From NCBI GenBank assembly GCA_027064285.1, contig JAMOPX010000207.1:1-29015 (forward strand): a stretch of 29,015 nt of DNA. Direction: 5' to 3'. The notes below the pieces were generated by a model. The model searched no databases and was not told the DNA's origin. It saw only the letters and a list, made by a program, of their open reading frames with translations. Shown here piece after piece: positions 25,312 through 29,015 of this stretch; position 1 is the first letter of the stretch, and every line of letters starts with the position of its first letter. Made by a program: the position numbers and the translations under genes. This DNA comes from Desulfobacterales bacterium. GTDB lineage: Bacteria; Desulfobacterota; DSM-4660; Desulfatiglandales; JALVZP01.

Positions 25312-25340
25312 ACTATAAAAAAAGCTTTTTTACATGTCAA
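25312..25340 (-). promoter_or_regulatory. Strong sigma-70-type promoter of the HNH gene
   Basis: On the minus strand, TTGACA (complement of 25335-25340), exactly 17 bp, then TATAGT (complement of 25312-25317). Transcription should begin near 25305, about 30 nt before the HNH start codon. The spacer has runs of A and T around GC. Confidence 0.7.
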
Positions 25341-25355
25341 CCCTTCATGGATCTC

Positions 25356-25377
25356 CTCATCTGTAATCACAACTAAG
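25356..25377 (-). repeat. Repeat copy D upstream of the HNH promoter
   Basis: On the minus strand it carries the same 22-bp sequence as copy C (TTAGTTGTGATTACAGATGA plus flanking bases), 15 bp upstream of the TTGACA box. Copies C and D thus stand in the same orientation relative to a promoter. Confidence 0.7.
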
Positions 25378-25723
25378 CTCTCTTTTCACATCCTCCCTTT
25401 ATTGTGGTCATAGTGCCAGCATACAATTTCATTCTCATTTGTCGTTACTGCGAGCAAATGCATAGGGATTTAAAAAGCAAGCTAAATCTATTATTTCTTA
25501 ATAGCAAACATTACAAACAATTAGATGAAGAAAAGTTAAGGAAGTATTCAGTAGTGTTTATGCTGACAGAGATTGTTGGTATTTGGATAGGAAAGTTAAT
25601 AACTGACCTTTCCTGCATACAGATGAGGCTCTTTCTTTATTGACAATTATATAATTATACTCTATGAAAAAAATATCAAAAGAGCTTGATATATCAAGAA
25701 TGTTTGCTTATCATTATAATGAT

Positions 25724-25807
25724 GCCGGAGTGGCGGAACTGGCAGACGCGCTGGACTCAAAATCCAGTGGGCTTCGGCCCGTGTCGGTTCGACCCCGACC
25801 TCCGGCA
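25724..25807 (+). tRNA. tRNA-Leu(CAA)
   Basis: An 84-nt class II tRNA. Acceptor GCCGGAG pairs with CTCCGGC, with discriminator A at 25807 and no encoded CCA. The anticodon arm CTGGA-CTCAAAA-TCCAG gives anticodon CAA for UUG codons. The long variable arm is GTGGGCTTCGGCCCGT. The T-arm GTCGG-TTCGACC-CCGAC is intact. A T-rich run follows at once and probably ends transcription. A protein-length open frame across it is a by-product of the tRNA sequence. Confidence 0.97.
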
Positions 25808-25953
25808 TATTTTTTTATTTTTTTGTTGCAATTTTTGTCTTTTCTTGTAATTTTTTTGTTGAAACTTGTAAAAACTTTTGTTAGCAGTCTTTATAAAAAT
25901 AGTGGTTTAATTTTTATAATTAACTATTTTAAATCTTAAAAGGGAGGGAAGTT

Positions 25954-26223
25954 ATGAACAAAACTGATTTAATCAATGAAGTAGCCAAGGTACTTGGGAC
26001 CAAAAAGGATGCTCAGAAGGCGGTAGATTGTGTATTTTCTACCATTAAGGAGGCATTAAGCAGAAAAGAGCCAGTTACTATTATTGGATTCGGCACATTT
26101 AAGGTTGCTAAAAGAAAGGCAAGAATAGGCAGAAATCCGAGAACTGGCGAAGAAATAAAGATAGGTGAAAAGAATGTGCCCAAGTTTGTAGCAGGCAAGG
26201 CACTGAAAGAGGCAGTATCATAA
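25954..26223 (+). CDS. hup: DNA-binding protein HU
   Basis: An 89-residue histone-like nucleoid protein. It has the N-terminal dimerisation helices (NKTDLINEVAKVLGTKKDAQKAV), the signature GFGTFKVAKRKARIGRNPRTG (about 45-65) with the intercalating Pro in RNPRTG, and the C-terminal VPKFVAGKALKEAV helix. Length and motifs favour HU over IHF. AGGGAGG precedes the ATG. It is a single gene between tRNA-Leu and a strong terminator. Confidence 0.96.
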   Translation: MNKTDLINEVAKVLGTKKDAQKAVDCVFSTIKEALSRKEPVTIIGFGTFKVAKRKARIGRNPRTGEEIKIGEKNVPKFVAGKALKEAVS

Positions 26224-26233
26224 TCCATTTTAT

Positions 26234-26277
26234 AAAAACCCCATCAGGCTATAATAGCCTTCTGGTGGGGTTTTTTT
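26234..26277 (+). terminator. Rho-independent terminator after HU gene
   Basis: AAAACCCCATCAGGCTAT pairs with TAGCCTTCTGGTGGGG across a very small loop, with minor mismatches, followed by TTTTTTT at 26271-26277. It is a strong intrinsic terminator. The gpmI start codon comes only 9 bases after the U-tract. Confidence 0.93.
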
Positions 26278-26286
26278 AGGTAAAAA

Positions 26287-27921
26287 ATGTTAAAACTTAA
26301 AAAGTTGGATATCTTTGATGGGAGAAAAGGTCCTCTTCTTCTCATTATTATGGATGGCATTGGACTTGGAAAAGAGGATGAGACCAATGCCGTATATCTT
26401 GCTGATACTCCCACCTTAGATAGACTTTTTAAAAGCCCTCTTTTTTGTAATCTTCAAGCACATGGTACTGCTGTTGGCCTCCCTTCAGATAAAGATATGG
26501 GAAATAGTGAGGTAGGACACAATGCCATTGGTGCTGGAAGAGTAGTGGATCAAGGGGCAAAGTTGGTAAATAAAGCTATAGCAACAGGAAAGATATTTGA
26601 ATCCAAAAACTGGAATACTGTAATAGAAAGAGCGAGGAGAGGAGGGACTGTCCATTTCTTGGGACTTCTGTCTGATGGGAATGTTCATTCACATATAGAT
26701 CATTTGTATGCCATGATAGATAAATGTGTTGAGCTTATGGTAAAGAGAGTAAGGGTCCATGCAATACTTGATGGAAGGGATGTAGAAGAAAGATCAGCTT
26801 TAAGATATGTTATACCTACAGAGAAAAAACTGGCTAAGATCTCAGAAGAAAAAGGACTTGATTATAAGATTGCCTCTGGTGGAGGAAGGATGAAGATCAC
26901 TATGGACAGATATGGTGCGGATTGGGAAATGGTAAAAAGAGGATGGGAAACTCATGTTTTGGGAAAAGGCAGGCCATTTCGTTCTGCAGAAGAAGCAATT
27001 CGGACCTTTTATAAAGAAAATCCAGATACTATAGATCAGTATATAGATCCATTTGTGATCGTGGACGAAAATGGAAAGCCGGTTGGCCCTATAGTAGATG
27101 GAGATTCTGTTATATGTTTTAACTTCAGAGGAGATAGGGTAATAGAGATCTCCAGAGCATTCACAGAGAAAGATTTTCATGAATTTGATAGAGGTCCTCT
27201 TCCAGATGTGTTTTATGTGGGAATGATGGAATATGATGGAGATAAACATATTCCTCCCAATTACTTAGTTGAACCGCCAGTAATAGAAAAAACCGTAAGC
27301 GAATATCTATGTGCAGAAGGGATAAGAAGTTTTGCTATAGCAGAAACCCAGAAGTTTGGGCATGTCACCTATTTTTGGAATGGAAATAGATCCGGCTATA
27401 TAGATGAAAATCTGGAAACCTATGTAGAAATCCCCTCTGATGAGATTATGGAATTTGACAAAAAGCCAGAGATGAAAGCTTATGAAGTCACAGAAAAGAC
27501 TATAGAATTATTGGAAACTGGTACTTATAGATTCGGCAGAGTAAATTTTGCTAATGGAGATATGGTGGGGCATACAGGAAATATGCAGGCAGCAATAGTA
27601 GCTGTAGAAACAGTGGATAAATGTGTGGGTAAACTTATCTCAGTGGTAGAAAAGCTTGAAGGAATAGCAATTGTTACTGCTGATCATGGAAATGTGGACG
27701 AAATGATCACATATGACAAAAATGGAAATAAAATCCCAAAGACATCTCATACCTTAAATCCTGTTCCTTTTGTTATATGTGACTCTCAATATAACTATGA
27801 GTACCAAATGGCACACCTAAGGAAAAGAGGGCTGTCTAATATTGCAGCAACCATACTTAATCTTCTAGGCTATGAAAAGCCAGAAGAATATGATCCTTCC
27901 CTTATTGAATTCAGGAGGTGA
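26287..27921 (+). CDS. gpmI: 2,3-bisphosphoglycerate-independent phosphoglycerate mutase
   Basis: GpmI interconverts 3- and 2-phosphoglycerate in glycolysis and gluconeogenesis. The 544 residues fit the family. Metal and catalytic motifs are intact: MDGIGLG (22-28) with Asp23, DMGNSEVGHNAIGAGR (70-85) with the catalytic Ser74, LDGRDVEERSA, the C-terminal TADHGNVDEM and SHTLNPVPF. The ATG at 26287 follows the HU terminator so closely that no normal leader fits; only AGG at 26278-26280 can serve as a ribosome-binding site. Its last codons carry the AGGAGG for the next gene, so the cytochrome is translated from the same mRNA. Confidence 0.96.
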   Translation: MLKLKKLDIFDGRKGPLLLIIMDGIGLGKEDETNAVYLADTPTLDRLFKSPLFCNLQAHGTAVGLPSDKDMGNSEVGHNAIGAGRVVDQGAKLVNKAIATGKIFESKNWNTVIERARRGGTVHFLGLLSDGNVHSHIDHLYAMIDKCVELMVKRVRVHAILDGRDVEERSALRYVIPTEKKLAKISEEKGLDYKIASGGGRMKITMDRYGADWEMVKRGWETHVLGKGRPFRSAEEAIRTFYKENPDTIDQYIDPFVIVDENGKPVGPIVDGDSVICFNFRGDRVIEISRAFTEKDFHEFDRGPLPDVFYVGMMEYDGDKHIPPNYLVEPPVIEKTVSEYLCAEGIRSFAIAETQKFGHVTYFWNGNRSGYIDENLETYVEIPSDEIMEFDKKPEMKAYEVTEKTIELLETGTYRFGRVNFANGDMVGHTGNMQAAIVAVETVDKCVGKLISVVEKLEGIAIVTADHGNVDEMITYDKNGNKIPKTSHTLNPVPFVICDSQYNYEYQMAHLRKRGLSNIAATILNLLGYEKPEEYDPSLIEFRR

Positions 27922-27924
27922 AAA

Positions 27925-29013
27925 ATGAAAAACATCCTGATTTTTGTTTTTGTTCTTGTTTTGAGTATGTTTGGTTTGTCTTTTGCAGCAGAAAAGATTT
28001 CAAAACCTACTCCTGCATGTCCTAATTTTTCTTCTTTTTATTGTAACAGCTTGCATTTTACAGGAGATGGAATGCGGTACTGGTATGAAAAAGAAGATGG
28101 ATTCATGAAATTCACCTCAATTCCATATAATCAGCTTAGCTGTAAAAAATGTCATGTTACAAGCTGTGACAAATGCCATGCTGTAGAAAGAGATGGTAAG
28201 AAATACTTTTCTGTGGAGAGAGCAAGAAATACAAAGACATGTCTGCGTTGTCATGGAAGAGAAAAGTTGACATTTGCTTTTGATAAGAAAAGGGCATCTG
28301 AAGATATTCATCTGTCTGCAGGTATGGGCTGTATGGACTGCCATTCTGCAACTGATGTCATGGGAGATGGAACATTTTATGAGTCAATGCGTCAGAAAGG
28401 TGCGGTAAGTGCGGACTGTATGAATTGCCATAGAGAAGGGGATGAAGCTCCTGTATTTAATAAGAAGCTTAGGCCCCATAAAGTGCATCATGGAAAACTT
28501 GATTGTTCTGCTTGTCATGTAAGCTCAAGCATATCTTGCTATAATTGTCACTTAGGAGAAGTAATTAAGACAAAGAAAAAAAAGGGAAATTTTATTCCTA
28601 TGAAGTCATGGGTTCTGCTTATAAACTATGAAGGAAAGGTATGTTCAGGCACTGTCATGAGCTTGGTCTATAATGGGAAAAAATTTATTGCTTATGCCCC
28701 ATTTTTCACACATTCTATTATGTCTAAGGGAAGAAGCTGTTCAGAATGTCATGGTAATAGTGCGGTCAAGTTAATAAAAAAAGGAAAAAAAGTGCCTGTA
28801 GTAAGATATGAAAATGGAAAAATTATCTCATGGGATGGAATAATTCCTTGCGTTCCAGACAAATTGAACTGGGCATTCTTGGATAAACGGCAAAATAAAT
28901 GGGTTCTCATGAAAGAGGGAAAAGAGGCTATCCAGTTTGTTACATATGGGAAACCTATAAATAAGAAACAGCTGAAAAAGTTAATGATGCCTTTTGGGAA
29001 AAAGAAAAGATAG
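27925..29013 (+). CDS. Octaheme c-type cytochrome, exported
   Basis: A 362-residue protein with a signal peptide (1 to about 21, ending LSFAA) and eight CXXCH haem c sites, with cysteines at 73, 81, 106, 136, 165, 194, 205 and 272. Extra His residues (for example H44, H129, H185, H188 and H189) can act as distal ligands. The C-terminal 85 residues after the last haem contain no CXXCH and are rich in Lys, with a basic MMPFGKKKR end. It is periplasmic or extracytoplasmic and probably an electron carrier or enzyme. Without a membrane or quinol partner gene in view I cannot name its role. It starts 3 bp after gpmI with AGGAGGT overlapping that stop. It is complete, ending 2 bases before the window edge. 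Confidence 0.9.
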   Translation: MKNILIFVFVLVLSMFGLSFAAEKISKPTPACPNFSSFYCNSLHFTGDGMRYWYEKEDGFMKFTSIPYNQLSCKKCHVTSCDKCHAVERDGKKYFSVERARNTKTCLRCHGREKLTFAFDKKRASEDIHLSAGMGCMDCHSATDVMGDGTFYESMRQKGAVSADCMNCHREGDEAPVFNKKLRPHKVHHGKLDCSACHVSSSISCYNCHLGEVIKTKKKKGNFIPMKSWVLLINYEGKVCSGTVMSLVYNGKKFIAYAPFFTHSIMSKGRSCSECHGNSAVKLIKKGKKVPVVRYENGKIISWDGIIPCVPDKLNWAFLDKRQNKWVLMKEGKEAIQFVTYGKPINKKQLKKLMMPFGKKKR

Positions 29014-29015
29014 TA

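Larger units (their letters stand above)
25275..25723. other. Non-coding region between HNH gene and tRNA-Leu
   Basis: It contains the HNH promoter, repeat copy D and an AT-rich stretch before the tRNA. A plus-strand open frame of 79 codons (25404-25643) encodes a Lys/Leu-rich peptide with no ribosome-binding site and no family I know; I treat it as non-coding or a relic. TTGACA at 25640-25645 could be a -35 box for the tRNA, with TATGAA at 25663 at 17-bp spacing, but several AT-rich alternatives exist. Confidence 0.5.

Noticed and set aside
25404..25643. 79-codon open frame upstream of tRNA-Leu
   Set aside because: No ribosome-binding site, no recognised domain and AT-rich sequence; kept only as a note in the non-coding region entry.
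25664..25939. 91-codon open frame across tRNA-Leu
   Set aside because: The middle of the peptide (VAELADALDSKSSGLRPVSVRPRPP) is the well-known artefact of translating a tRNA-Leu gene.

Overview
The window is AT-rich (AGA/AGG arginine and ATA isoleucine codons dominate) and gene-dense, with many 1-4 bp start/stop overlaps. It looks like a chromosomal segment of a dissimilatory sulfate-reducing bacterium, probably thermophilic. The diagnostic part is the sulfate activation and APS reduction cluster sat - small ORF - aprB - aprA - qmoA - qmoB - hdrC-like - hdrB-like (9172-18393). A soluble HdrC/HdrB pair replaces the membrane subunit QmoC, an arrangement known from Gram-positive sulfate reducers. 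A predicted octaheme cytochrome c with a signal peptide (27925-29013) points instead to a Gram-negative-like or deep-branching sulfate reducer. I do not name a genus from this.

Layout. 146-5358, plus strand: a periplasmic ABC_sub_bind-type solute-binding protein overlapping a hybrid histidine kinase, then rimO and a long-chain polyprenyl diphosphate synthase. 5361-5719: a GC-rich, roughly 360 bp long-range inverted repeat between convergent genes, with no credible protein in it. 5708-6478, minus: an RNase Z-like metallo-beta-lactamase-fold protein. 6535-8964, plus: a sigma-54 enhancer-binding protein with PAS-type sensory modules. 8965-9171: the control region of the sulfate operon, with two matching 17 bp near-palindromes 70 bp apart followed by an excellent -24/-12 promoter. 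9172-19354: the sulfate reduction operon, ending in two uncharacterised genes, a small Cys-rich protein and an HExxH protein. 19509-20018, minus: nitroreductase. 20019-20662: a non-coding stretch with a hairpin and a repeat family. 20663-24741: an HdrD/DsrK-like Fe-S protein, larC, a B12-binding-type radical SAM protein and a HIT protein. 24750-25274, minus: HNH endonuclease. 25275-25723: non-coding, then tRNA-Leu(CAA), an HU protein with a strong terminator, gpmI and the octaheme cytochrome.

How it works together. Sat makes APS from sulfate and ATP, and AprBA reduces APS to sulfite. QmoAB with HdrCB is the likely electron donor module for AprBA. The polyprenyl synthase makes the quinone side chain, and the HdrD-like protein and octaheme cytochrome are other possible redox partners.

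The strongest new hypothesis is regulatory. The sat-apr-qmo operon appears to be driven by sigma-54, through paired upstream sites, by the PAS/AAA+ activator encoded directly upstream. Other items worth a second look are the 360 bp rod-like element, the HExxH protein at the end of the sulfate operon, and a repeat found just upstream of two separate TTGACA promoters.
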